Positions 28,174-35,900 of a stretch of DNA of 42,684 nucleotides are shown here, piece after piece. Made by a program: the position numbers and the translations under genes. Below the pieces are notes generated by a model. The model was not told the DNA's origin. It saw only the letters and a program-made list of their open reading frames with translations, and searched no databases. Source of the stretch: Gemmatimonadota bacterium (GTDB lineage Bacteria > Gemmatimonadota > Gemmatimonadetes > JACCXV01 > JAHWKZ01); contig JAHWKZ010000002.1 in NCBI GenBank assembly GCA_019347645.1, positions 1 through 42,684 on the forward strand, given 5' to 3'. Position 1 is the stretch's first letter, and each line of letters opens with the position of its first letter.

Positions 28174-28316
28174 TCGCACCTCGATTGTCGTCGTCGTTCC
28201 GCGTCCGCGGACCGTACGCTCGTGAAGATCGTCGGATCTTCTACCCTCCTGTACCGCGCGAGGTCCATGGGACCGGCGCGGCCCGGAAGGCTCCGCCAGC
28301 CGCCGGACCCGGCTGC

Positions 28317-28346
28317 TTGACACCCCGGAGAGAGACCGGATATCTT
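28317..28346 (+). promoter_or_regulatory. Promoter of the tRNA-Gly / tRNA-Cys unit
   Basis: TTGACA (28317-28322) and TATCTT (28341-28346), 18-bp spacer, 46 bp before tRNA-Gly. A perfect -35 with a good -10 is the strongest promoter in the window. The rest of 28242-28316 shows no gene. Confidence 0.75.
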
Positions 28347-28392
28347 CTGTCCGCGATTCGGGAAGCGGACCGCTTCCTCGCAACGGCCGCGA

Positions 28393-28468
<76 letters not shown>

Positions 28469-28488
28469 TTCCACAGCAACGATGGCGA

Positions 28489-28515
28489 GGCCCTTCTCCC
28501 GGGAAGGGCCTTTGT
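28489..28515 (+). terminator. Terminator or processing hairpin between the tRNAs
   Basis: GGCCCTTC (28489-28496) pairs with GAAGGGCC (28503-28510), 8-bp stem and 6-nt loop, followed by TTTGT. The U-tract is short, so read-through into tRNA-Cys is likely; it may rather help processing. Confidence 0.55.
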
Positions 28516-28528
28516 ATTCGGCTTGCCG

Positions 28529-28604
<76 letters not shown>

Positions 28605-28623
28605 TCGTCGGGAGTTCCGACTC

Positions 28624-28764
28624 CTAATCCACGAACAAGTCCGACGCCAGGTCGCCGCCGTCGCCGGTCCGGCTCGCCGAGGTCCTCGACGCCGGCTCCT
28701 TCGTCAGCAGAATCAGCGCCGCGCCCGCGAGCACGACGCACCAAGATATGCGTATCATGGACAT
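28624..28764 (-). CDS. 46-aa exported peptide with duplicated 5' region
   Basis: ATG at 28764, sequence MSMIRISWCVVLAGAALILL followed by a 26-residue polar tail ending LASDLFVD. The hydrophobic stretch could be a signal peptide or a single membrane helix. Its Shine-Dalgarno and first codons (GAGGTAGATGCGATGTCC) match the lytic transglycosylase start (GAGGTAGAGACGATGTCC), and both have a U-tract hairpin 45-60 nt ahead. Either a truncated paralogue that kept its regulatory leader or a small protein in its own right. No family recognised. Confidence 0.5.
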   Translation of the reverse strand: MSMIRISWCVVLAGAALILLTKEPASRTSASRTGDGGDLASDLFVD

Positions 28765-28824
28765 CGCATCTACCTCTGTGGAATGTCGAATCGTCGTCGC
28801 GCCGCGGAATCGCAGGCGACCACG

Positions 28825-28862
28825 AAAAAAGCAGACCGGCGGGAGAGGTCTTCCCTTCCCGC
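28825..28862 (-). terminator. Attenuator-like hairpin in the 46-aa peptide leader
   Basis: Minus strand: AGACC (28851-28847) pairs with GGTCT (28837-28833), 9-nt loop, then GC and six T. A competing stem GCGGGA/TCCCGC (28862-28857 with 28844-28839) uses the terminator loop, as in transcription attenuators. Ends ~60 nt before the ATG at 28764. Confidence 0.5.
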
Positions 28863-28971
28863 GATCGAAGCGTCCCACGACCGTACGATTCCGGTACCAT
28901 CATGAGGGAATGGTATTTCGTCCTCCCACCGCGGGTCCCCGCCGCGGCCGGGCGCCTCGCGCCGGAAGACC

Positions 28972-29679
28972 ATGGAGATCGGGCGCGGAAACGGGTACGA
29001 TTCTCGGATGAGAGCCGACCGGATACTCGCCGAGGTACGCGGTCCCCGCGTCCTGGACGTCGGGTGCGCGAGCACGAACGTCCGTCCCGACTCGCCGCGC
29101 TGGATCCACCGGCGACTCGTCGAGCGTTTCGAGCGGGTCTGGGGAATCGACCGCTCGGTCGAGAACGTGGCTCGAATGCGCGAGGCCGACTATCGCAGGA
29201 CGATTGTGGCCGACGCCATGGAGTTCGCGCTGACGGAGCGCTTCGACACGATCGTCGCCGGAGAGGTGATCGAGCACCTCGAGAACCCGGGACGGTTCCT
29301 CGACCGTGCACGGGACCATCTCGCCCCCGGTGGGCGAATCGTCCTCACCACCCCGTACCCCTTCGCGCTCTTCAATGTCCTGTACGCGTTCCTCAAGTAC
29401 CCGAAGACGTGCGAGAACGAGGACCACGTGGTTTGGCTGTGCCCGCGGACGATGGAGGAGCTCGCCCGTCGACGAGGGCTCGCGGTCGATCGGTGGGAGG
29501 CGGTGGAAGACTACAAGCCGGAGAGCGACTCGCGACCCTACCGGTGGTTCGTGCGGGGGCTGGGGGCGATCCGGCCGGTGGTTCCGAAGCGCCTGCGATG
29601 TAACGCCCTGCTGTTCGTTCTCCGAAAGGTCGGCGAGGCGGAGATCAGCGAGCCGCGGCCCACCGCAGCGCGGCGTTGA
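28972..29679 (+). CDS. SAM-dependent methyltransferase (class I)
   Basis: The SAM-binding glycine motif RVLDVGCASTNVR is near residue 25, the acidic loop WGIDRS near 57, then VAGEVIEHLENPGRFLDRAR and APGGRIVLTTPYPFALFNVL, as in Methyltransf_11/23 proteins that act on small molecules, quinones or sugars. The substrate is unknown; proximity to the polysaccharide genes is suggestive only. Two starts are possible: ATG 28972 (used here), or ATG 29008 (MRADRILAEV), which begins closer to the conserved region and lies 6 nt after a TACGAT box. The 3' end overlaps an antisense gene remnant by 35 bp. Confidence 0.8.
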   Translation: MEIGRGNGYDSRMRADRILAEVRGPRVLDVGCASTNVRPDSPRWIHRRLVERFERVWGIDRSVENVARMREADYRRTIVADAMEFALTERFDTIVAGEVIEHLENPGRFLDRARDHLAPGGRIVLTTPYPFALFNVLYAFLKYPKTCENEDHVVWLCPRTMEELARRRGLAVDRWEAVEDYKPESDSRPYRWFVRGLGAIRPVVPKRLRCNALLFVLRKVGEAEISEPRPTAARR

Positions 29680-29803
29680 ACAGCCGCGCGCCCTCCTCGG
29701 TGAGGTGGTGGAGGTTGTCGCGGTAGAGGCCGAAGAAGATCCGCCGTCCGGCGGCCGTGGTCCCGTCGACGAGAGCGCGCCCCGCTCGTAGGTCGTAGAT
29801 CAC
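29645..29803 (-). pseudogene. C-terminal remnant of the 38051 lipoprotein family (GATase-like domain)
   Basis: A 52-codon open stretch from a GTG at 29803: MIYDLRAGRALVDGTTAAGR, then RIFFGLYRDNLHHLTEEGAR and LFNAALRWAAAR. It matches the last ~50 residues of the lipoprotein at 38051-38836 (GARLADGSRAAGRRVYFGLY, then LLTSEGLALFDAALGWAL). The N-terminal three-quarters is absent; the sequence upstream is a different remnant. Probably a decayed paralogue, not a functional gene. Confidence 0.7.
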
Positions 29804-29812
29804 ACCGGACGA

Positions 29813-30071
29813 CTACTCCTCCACGAACAGATCCCTGGCCAGTTCGACGCCGGGCGCCACTGCGTAGCGTTCGAGATCGTTAACCCCCGCCTCCCGCAAC
29901 ACCTCCTCGTCCAGAATGAAACGACCGGTGCAGAAGCTCGGGGCGGGGCTCCTCCGTCTTGGCCGCCACCACGACGTTCGCGCCCTCGCGAGCGGCGGGG
30001 ATCGCGATCGACTTGCCGATCCCCCGGCTCCCACCGGTCACGAAGACCGTGCGACTCCGTCCCCTTGCCAC
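29813..30071 (-). pseudogene. HSDL2-type short-chain dehydrogenase with its middle deleted and frameshifted
   Basis: From a GTG at 30071, one frame reads SRTVFVTGGSRGIGKSIAIP, AAREGANVVVAAKTEEP: the NAD(P)-binding N-terminus of an SDR of the HSDL2-like group, whose AAKTxEP stretch is typical. At about 29940 a second frame takes over with CTGRFILDEEVLREAGVNDL, ERYAVAPGVELARDLFVEE and a stop: the matching C-terminus of the same family. About 180-200 residues including the catalytic YxxxK are missing and the two parts are out of frame, so no enzyme can result. Confidence 0.75.
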
Positions 30072-30429
30072 GGACCGGCAACCTAGACCGGTCCCCGCAA
30101 TCTGCAACAAGGATCGACTCCTCCGGATCCGCCGGCGTCGTCCGCCGGCCGGCCGAACCCTCGGAATTCCACCGCTCATCCTCGGCCTACCCGAACACCA
30201 GGACGGAAGCGCTCTTCCGTGAGGACGGAAGTGCCCTCCCCATAGTGGAACGCCTCTTCCGTCTCCATGACCACCGGCTTCCACGATCGCGGAAACGGAG
30301 TCGGAACGCCGCCGCCCTCCACCGCCGGCCCGAGGAGGACGCCGATCGGCATGGTACGCCCCCTGCGACATGTCGGGGTGGCGCGGAGGCAGACACGAAC
30401 CGGCGACTCCCGACGACGGCAGGCCAGGG
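30072..30429 (+). other. Gene-free stretch before the beta-helix gene
   Basis: No supported gene is seen. It contains the four ACGGAAG/CTTCCGT arms listed separately and no good -35/-10 pair; open frames here are short and unlike any family. Confidence 0.5.
30203..30262. repeat. Cluster of four ACGGAAG/CTTCCGT arms
   Basis: ACGGAAG at 30203 and 30225; CTTCCGT at 30214 and 30255. The first pair forms a tight 7-bp hairpin (loop CGCT), the second an 8-bp hairpin with a 23-nt loop; alternative pairings are possible. Lies ~170 nt upstream of the beta-helix gene. Confidence 0.6.
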
Positions 30430-32484
30430 ATGCAGGATTTCTCGATATCGGACCGATCCGAGACGCGATCCGCTCGCGTCGCTACCTTCTCCTCTATGTT
30501 CGTTCCCCTGACCCTCTCCGCCCTCGTCGCGTGCGGCGGCGGCCCGACGGCTCCGGAGGCTCTCTCCCGACCCGGGATCGCTTCGGTGATCGTCCGGCCC
30601 GGCATGGCGACGATCGCCGTCGAGCAGAAGCTGCGGTTCACCGCCGACGTCCGAGACGCCGACGGCCGGCCCATGGCCGTCCCGATGAGGTGGGAGGCGA
30701 CGGGCGGCACGATCGACGACCACGGGCTCTACGCCGCCGGCGTGCGTCCCGGCCGCTACGAGGTCCGGGTGATCGCGACGAGCCGGGTTCTGGGCGTCGC
30801 CCGCGTCACCATCGAGAAGGTCGTCTCCAAGGGCTCGGGAGGGGACCGCAATCCGGGCGGGTCCGGGGAGACCGACCGGAAATCGGACGACGATCCCCCC
30901 GATCGAGGGGAGAGCCCTCCCCAGGACGGGGACCAGGAAACCGACTCCGGGGGCGACGCGGCGGAAGACGATCCTCCCGGGGATCCATCCGAATCCGGCT
31001 CCGAGCGTGACGACTCCGGCGACGGAGCTCCCCCGACCGACCCGGACTCGGAAGACTCCTCCGGCGACACCCCCTCGTCCGACTCCGACGGCGGAGAGCC
31101 GGGCGGCGGCACCGGAGACGGAGAGACCGACCGGCGGCCGACCACCCTGACGATCTCCCCCGAGCGGGCCACGGTGGAGTCCGGCCAGGGTCTCCAGTTC
31201 TCCGTGGACCTGCGCGACCAGGACGGGAAGCCGATGTCGGACCCGGTCACCTGGCGGGCGACCGGGGGCACGATCACGAACACCGGCTTCTACGTGGCGG
31301 GGACCCTGCCCGGCGACTTCGAGGTCATCGTCACGAGCGGCGACCTCTCGGCGAGCGCCACGGTCACGGTTCCGGCCGCGCGCGTCGATGGCATATCCGT
31401 CCGGCCGGGGGAGAGCGTCCAGGCGGCGGTCGACGCCAACCCCGCCGGCACGACCATCGTCCTCGAGACCGGCGTCCACAGGCGGCAACGGGTGAAGCCG
31501 AAGGACGGCACGACCTTCCTCGGACAGCCGGGCGCGGTGCTCGACGGCGAGTACGCCACCGACTACGCCTTTCACGGCGAGGCTCGGGACGTGACGATCC
31601 GCAACCTCGTGATCGAGCGCTATGCACCCGGCGCCCAGATGGGGGCGATCAAGGCCGGCGGCCACGACCGGGACGACGGCTCCTACGGCTGGATCGTCGA
31701 GAACGTCGAGGTCCGCGAGAACGACGGCGGCGGGATCCGGATCGGCCACGCGATGACGATCCGGAACAGCACGATTCACCACAACAGCCAGATCGGAATC
31801 GTGGGTGTGGGCGACGACGTGCTCGTCGAGGGCAACGAGATCGCCTACAACAACCACGGCAAGGAGTTCGACTACGGCTGGGAGGCCGGCGGAGCCAAGT
31901 TCGTCAAGACCCGGAACCTGGTCGTCCGCGGCAACCACGTCCACCACAACTGGGGGCCCGGCCTCTGGACCGACATCGACAACGTCGACACCCTCTACGA
32001 GGGCAACCTGGTCGAGGACAATGCCGACACCGGGATCTTCCACGAGATCAGCTATCGCGCCACCATCCGTGGGAACACGGTCCGGCGCAACGGGTTCGAC
32101 CGGGCGGGCGACTGGGCGTACGGGGCCGGGATCCTGGTGGCCCATTCCCCGGACGTCGAGGTCTACGGCAACCTCGTCGAGAACAACCAGAACGGCATCA
32201 TGGGGATCCAGCAGAACCGGGGGGGCGGCGCACACGGTCCGTACACCCTCGATAACCTGGCCGTGCGGGACAACACCATCGTCCAGACCGCCAACCAGTG
32301 GGCCGCCGGAGTCGCCCAGGACGTCGGCGACAAGGGCGTCTTCTCCCGCAACCTCGTCTTCGACCGGAACCGGTACACGCTGAAGGGCGCCGACGCCCGT
32401 CAGTTCGAATGGAACAACGGGCAGAACGGGAAGGACGCCTGGCAGGGGTTCGGGAACGACCCGAACGGATCGTTCAACTGGTAA
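30430..32484 (+). CDS. Large lipoprotein with two Ig-like domains and a parallel beta-helix
   Basis: ATG at 30430 (an ATG at 30496, MFVPLTLSALVACGGG, is also possible) gives ~684 aa with lipobox ALVAC. Order: Ig-like (Big_2-type) domain (IASVIVRPGMATIAVEQKLR to RVTIEK), a ~100-residue linker made almost only of Asp, Glu, Ser, Gly and Pro, a second copy of the same domain (LTISPERATVESGQGLQFSV), then a right-handed beta-helix (~residues 325-640) with NxxxxN ladders such as VEVRENDGGGIRIGHAMTIR and VVRGNHVHHNWGPGLWTDID. Beta-helix proteins of this type are often polysaccharide lyases or epimerases; no catalytic set can be assigned. Neighbours make a surface polysaccharide substrate plausible. 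It may be anchored in the outer membrane facing outward. Confidence 0.85.
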   Translation: MQDFSISDRSETRSARVATFSSMFVPLTLSALVACGGGPTAPEALSRPGIASVIVRPGMATIAVEQKLRFTADVRDADGRPMAVPMRWEATGGTIDDHGLYAAGVRPGRYEVRVIATSRVLGVARVTIEKVVSKGSGGDRNPGGSGETDRKSDDDPPDRGESPPQDGDQETDSGGDAAEDDPPGDPSESGSERDDSGDGAPPTDPDSEDSSGDTPSSDSDGGEPGGGTGDGETDRRPTTLTISPERATVESGQGLQFSVDLRDQDGKPMSDPVTWRATGGTITNTGFYVAGTLPGDFEVIVTSGDLSASATVTVPAARVDGISVRPGESVQAAVDANPAGTTIVLETGVHRRQRVKPKDGTTFLGQPGAVLDGEYATDYAFHGEARDVTIRNLVIERYAPGAQMGAIKAGGHDRDDGSYGWIVENVEVRENDGGGIRIGHAMTIRNSTIHHNSQIGIVGVGDDVLVEGNEIAYNNHGKEFDYGWEAGGAKFVKTRNLVVRGNHVHHNWGPGLWTDIDNVDTLYEGNLVEDNADTGIFHEISYRATIRGNTVRRNGFDRAGDWAYGAGILVAHSPDVEVYGNLVENNQNGIMGIQQNRGGGAHGPYTLDNLAVRDNTIVQTANQWAAGVAQDVGDKGVFSRNLVFDRNRYTLKGADARQFEWNNGQNGKDAWQGFGNDPNGSFNW

Positions 32485-32579
32485 GACTTTCAGGGCGGCG
32501 GACGAGGGGCCGCGGCGACGTCATCGTCCGAACCGGCTCCCCGCGAGCGAGACGCTTCCCCGGCCCGTATCTTCCAGCC

Positions 32580-33782
32580 ATGCCGGCCCCGGATCGCCGC
32601 CTCGCGGACCCGCGGATCGCCATGTTCATCCATCGGATCGACGAGCGCGCGATCGCGGGAATCGTGATACGGGTGTGCGAGTGGTTGGCCAGGGAGGGAG
32701 TCGACGTCACCTTGTTCGCCACCGCCGCCGACCCGCGACCGCGGCGGGGGATCTCCGGCGACGTCCGGGTCGACGTCCTCGGCTCGCTCGTGGACCGGAC
32801 GACGTTCGCCGTGCCGCGACTGGTGCGCGCGCTTCGCCGAGCTCGCGCCGATGTGCTCTTCGCCCACGGGAACGGGCCGAACCGGGCCGCCGTCCTCGCC
32901 CGCGAGATCTCCGAGGTCGACACACGGGTCGTCACCGTCGACCACAACCACTATTCCACCTACATCTCCCCCAGCGGCGGTGGCTATTCGTACCGAAGGC
33001 TGCGGAACCTGCTGACCGGATTGCTCTACGCGCGCGCCGATTGCGTGGCCGGCGTGGCGCCGGGAATCGTCGAGGACCTCGTCGGGCGCTTCGGCGGCGA
33101 AGCGTGGGAGACGCGGGTGCTGCCCGACCCGGGCCGCGACCCGGAGGAGATCGCCCGCCTGTCCGCAGAGCCGCTCGACCACCCCTGGTACCGCCGCGAC
33201 CGGGAGCACCGCCTCGTCTGCTCGGTCGCCAACGTGATCCCGCGCAAGGGCGTGCACGTGCTCGTCGAGGCGCTCCCCGGGATCCGGGAACGGGCCGGCG
33301 ACGTACGGCTCGTGGTCGTGGGGAGAACGGACAACCCGGTGTACCTCGACACGGTGAAGCGGGCCGCCACGGAACGGGGCGTGGGCGAGAGCGTGTCCTT
33401 CGTCGGGTTCCGGGAAAACCCGCTCCCCTGGATGGCCGGCGCCGACGCGTTCGCGCTGACCTCGCTGAACGAAGGCTGCCCGCGGGTGCTCTCCGAAGCC
33501 ATGGCGTGCGGGACTCCCGTGGTGGCCGCCGACTGCCCCACCGGCCCCGCCTTCATTCTCGAGGAGGCGCGCGCCGGCCTGCTGGTCCCCGTCGCCGACG
33601 CGCCGGCGACCGCCGAAGCGATCGCTTCGGTCCTGCTCGACGACGAGCTTCGCGAGGAGCTCGTCCGGAAAGGGCGCGAGCGGGCGCGTCACTTCACCCC
33701 CCGGCGGGTGGCCGAGGCGTATCTCGACGCCGCCCGGCACGTGGTCCGAGGGCGCCGTTCGACCGGCCCTCGACCGGGCTGA
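32580..33782 (+). CDS. GT4-family glycosyltransferase
   Basis: The 400-aa protein has the two Rossmann halves of GT-B enzymes: N-terminal IAMFIHRIDERAIAGIVIRV and the C-terminal nucleotide-sugar half with CSVANVIPRKGVHVLVEALP, VVVGRTDNPVY, and the EX7E-type motif ALTSLNEGCPRVLSEAMACG with TPVVAADCPTGP. Retaining transfer of an unknown sugar onto a lipid-linked glycan is expected. The ATG follows a TATCTT box by 6 nt with no Shine-Dalgarno, so leaderless expression is possible. The next gene, a flippase, is 16 bp away. Confidence 0.9.
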   Translation: MPAPDRRLADPRIAMFIHRIDERAIAGIVIRVCEWLAREGVDVTLFATAADPRPRRGISGDVRVDVLGSLVDRTTFAVPRLVRALRRARADVLFAHGNGPNRAAVLAREISEVDTRVVTVDHNHYSTYISPSGGGYSYRRLRNLLTGLLYARADCVAGVAPGIVEDLVGRFGGEAWETRVLPDPGRDPEEIARLSAEPLDHPWYRRDREHRLVCSVANVIPRKGVHVLVEALPGIRERAGDVRLVVVGRTDNPVYLDTVKRAATERGVGESVSFVGFRENPLPWMAGADAFALTSLNEGCPRVLSEAMACGTPVVAADCPTGPAFILEEARAGLLVPVADAPATAEAIASVLLDDELREELVRKGRERARHFTPRRVAEAYLDAARHVVRGRRSTGPRPG

Positions 33783-33798
33783 CGGGAGACTCGTCTAC

Positions 33799-35130
33799 AT
33801 GGCCCCGGGTCTCCACTCCCTGATCGAGCGGGCTCGCTTCCTGTGGCGGGAGCGGCGAGACATGCTGGCCGGGCTGCTGGACTCCGGCTCGGCCTCGCTG
33901 GCCACCTTCGCCGTGGGGATCTACGCCGTTCGGGTGCTCGATCCGACCCTCCTCGGAGGCTACGCGCTCGCGTACCAGGCGACCTTCCTGGTCGGGCTCG
34001 TGCCCTCGAACCTGGTCTTCGTACCGGTCGAGATTCGAGTGGTGGCCTACCCCAGGCGACTGCGACTGGGCCACCTGAATCGCGCGCTGTGGCTGGGGGC
34101 TCTCCCGGCCCTGATCTCGGCTCTCGCCGTGGTCGTGTGGGTGCCGATCGCTCCGCCGGAGATCCCCGCCGAGGCCATCCGGGCGCTGACCCTGACGGGT
34201 GTCGCGACCGCGGCGCTCTCCCCCGTGCAGGACCATGTGCGACGGATGCTTCACTCGGGCGGGCTGTCGTGGGGGGCGGCGGCGGTTTCCGCGGTGCAGC
34301 TCGTCGTCGCGGCCGCCGCGCTCGGCTTCCTGCACGCGAGCGGGATCCCCGCCATCTGGATTCCGTTCGGCGCCCTGGCGGTGGCGAACCTCTGCTCTCT
34401 CGCGCTCGGCGTGGCGTGGGCGAGGCGGGGGGCGAGCCCGCTTCCGGCGGGAGAAGCGAGCTACCGGTTCATGGATCTGGCCCGCAGCGGCTCCTGGCTG
34501 CTCGGTGGAGGCGTTCTCAATCCGGCCTCCGGCTTCGTCGCGGCCGCCATCGTCTCTCGACTCGCCAGCGCGGCCGCCCTGGGGTACGCGGAAGCCGCCC
34601 GCGTGGTCGCTCAGCCGATCTGGGTGCTCGCGGTCGGCCTCTCCTCGGTGATGGGACCGCAGTCGATGGAGGCCGCGGGAGCGGGACGCCGAGCGCGGGC
34701 TCGCGACGCCCGGCGCGCCTTCCTGTGGCCGATCCTGGGCGTGGGAGCGCTCACGCTGGCCTGGCTCGGTCCGGACTGGACGCTGAATCCGCTGGCGTGG
34801 CTCCTCCCGTCCGCCTACGCCGTCGAGGGCCTCGTGGCGGCGTCGATCGTGGCCCAGACCCTGGCCGCGACCATCTTCCCCTATCGGTCCGAGCTCCTGG
34901 GGGCGCGCAAGGAGAGCACCTTCACCAGGATCGAGATCCTGGGAGCGGTGGCTCGGCTGGCGGTCTCCGCCACCGCGTCCTTCGTCCGCGCGTTTGCGAT
35001 CCCGCTCGGGATCCTGGCCGTCTGGGCCGTTCGTTGGATCGGGGTTCGCAGGGCGCTCCGCCCGGTCTACGAGACGGACCGTAGCGAGAGCGGTCGGGCG
35101 CCGGAGGCGGTCGGCCGGGAGTCCGCCTAG
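33799..35130 (+). CDS. Polysaccharide flippase-like membrane protein (Wzx/MATE type)
   Basis: The 443-aa protein has about 12-14 hydrophobic helices; the opening LDSGSASLATFAVGIYAVRV and LDPTLLGGYALAYQATFLVG matches the start of PST/Wzx flippases, which move undecaprenyl-linked repeat units across the inner membrane. A later helix pair begins WLLGGGVLNPASGFVAAAIV. No conserved catalytic residues are expected. Its stop overlaps the convergent SDR gene by 4 bp. Likely partner of the O-antigen ligase at 40671. Confidence 0.8.
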   Translation: MAPGLHSLIERARFLWRERRDMLAGLLDSGSASLATFAVGIYAVRVLDPTLLGGYALAYQATFLVGLVPSNLVFVPVEIRVVAYPRRLRLGHLNRALWLGALPALISALAVVVWVPIAPPEIPAEAIRALTLTGVATAALSPVQDHVRRMLHSGGLSWGAAAVSAVQLVVAAAALGFLHASGIPAIWIPFGALAVANLCSLALGVAWARRGASPLPAGEASYRFMDLARSGSWLLGGGVLNPASGFVAAAIVSRLASAAALGYAEAARVVAQPIWVLAVGLSSVMGPQSMEAAGAGRRARARDARRAFLWPILGVGALTLAWLGPDWTLNPLAWLLPSAYAVEGLVAASIVAQTLAATIFPYRSELLGARKESTFTRIEILGAVARLAVSATASFVRAFAIPLGILAVWAVRWIGVRRALRPVYETDRSESGRAPEAVGRESA

Positions 35131-35900
35131 TAGGAGTCTGCTCCGGGGGGCCCCGAATCGGCGCGCTTCACCATCTGGCCGCCGTCGACGACCAGGACGT
35201 GCCCGGTCACGTGGGTCGTGACGGTGGCCAGGGCGTAGAAGGCCGCCGCCACGTCCTCGGGTCTCCCCAGTCGGCCGAGCGCCGTTCCGGCCTCCAGTCG
35301 CTCGAAGTGTCCAGGGTTCGACGACCAGAGCCTCTCCGTCCTGGGAGTGCGTATCGTTCCGGGCGCCACCACGTTGATGCGGATCCCCTCCGCGCCCAGG
35401 GGATCGACCAGGGCGTGCATCATCCCGATCAGCCCCGCCTTGGCGGCGGAGTAGGCGGGCATCCCGCTTCCGGTCAACGCGTTGAAGGAAGAGGTGAGGT
35501 GGATCGAGCGGTCCGCCGAGCGGTCGGCGCGCATCCACGGCAGGGCGGCCCGGAGGACCAGGAACTGGGTCGTCAGGTTGGCCTCGATGGAGGCCCGGAA
35601 GAGCGCCGGACTCATCTCGACCGGGTCCTCCCGTGTGGGCGGCTCCTCCGGGAGCGCTCCTCCCGCGACCCCGATCACGTGACGCAGGGCGTCGTTCGAT
35701 CGCGCGTCGGCGACCGCCGCCTCCAGTGCCGCCTCGTCCTCGAGATCGACGATCCGGCCGCGGTACCCCGGACCCGGCGGCTCCTCGACCGATGGATCCC
35801 TGTCGAGCCCCACCACGCCCCATCCCTCGTCGAGGAACCGGCGGGCCGTCGCGGAGCCGATCGCTCCGGCCGCGCCGGTGATCAGGACCACGTCGCTCAC
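35127..35900 (-). CDS. Short-chain dehydrogenase/reductase
   Basis: The 257-aa classical SDR has the cofactor loop VVLITGAAGAIGSATARRFL, the active-site serine in HLTSSFNALTGSGMPAYSAA with catalytic YSAAK, and the C-terminal GHVLVVDGGQM. NAD(H) preference is suggested by Asp in GLDRDP after beta-2. Substrate unknown; in this setting a sugar or carrier-linked intermediate is possible. GTG start overlaps the upstream gene's stop (GTGA). Confidence 0.88.
   Translation of the reverse strand: MSDVVLITGAAGAIGSATARRFLDEGWGVVGLDRDPSVEEPPGPGYRGRIVDLEDEAALEAAVADARSNDALRHVIGVAGGALPEEPPTREDPVEMSPALFRASIEANLTTQFLVLRAALPWMRADRSADRSIHLTSSFNALTGSGMPAYSAAKAGLIGMMHALVDPLGAEGIRINVVAPGTIRTPRTERLWSSNPGHFERLEAGTALGRLGRPEDVAAAFYALATVTTHVTGHVLVVDGGQMVKRADSGPPGADSY

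Noticed and set aside
28104..28250. c-di-GMP (GEMM) riboswitch upstream of the lytic transglycosylase
   Set aside because: The conserved aptamer core was not found; only the terminator-like layout is present.
28605..28620. Hairpin after tRNA-Cys as a terminator
   Set aside because: Only a 5-bp stem and no U-tract.
30187..32235. 682-codon open frame on minus, opposite the beta-helix lipoprotein
   Set aside because: Composition is a Val/Asp/Arg-rich shadow of the plus gene, which has a lipobox and repeated recognisable domains.
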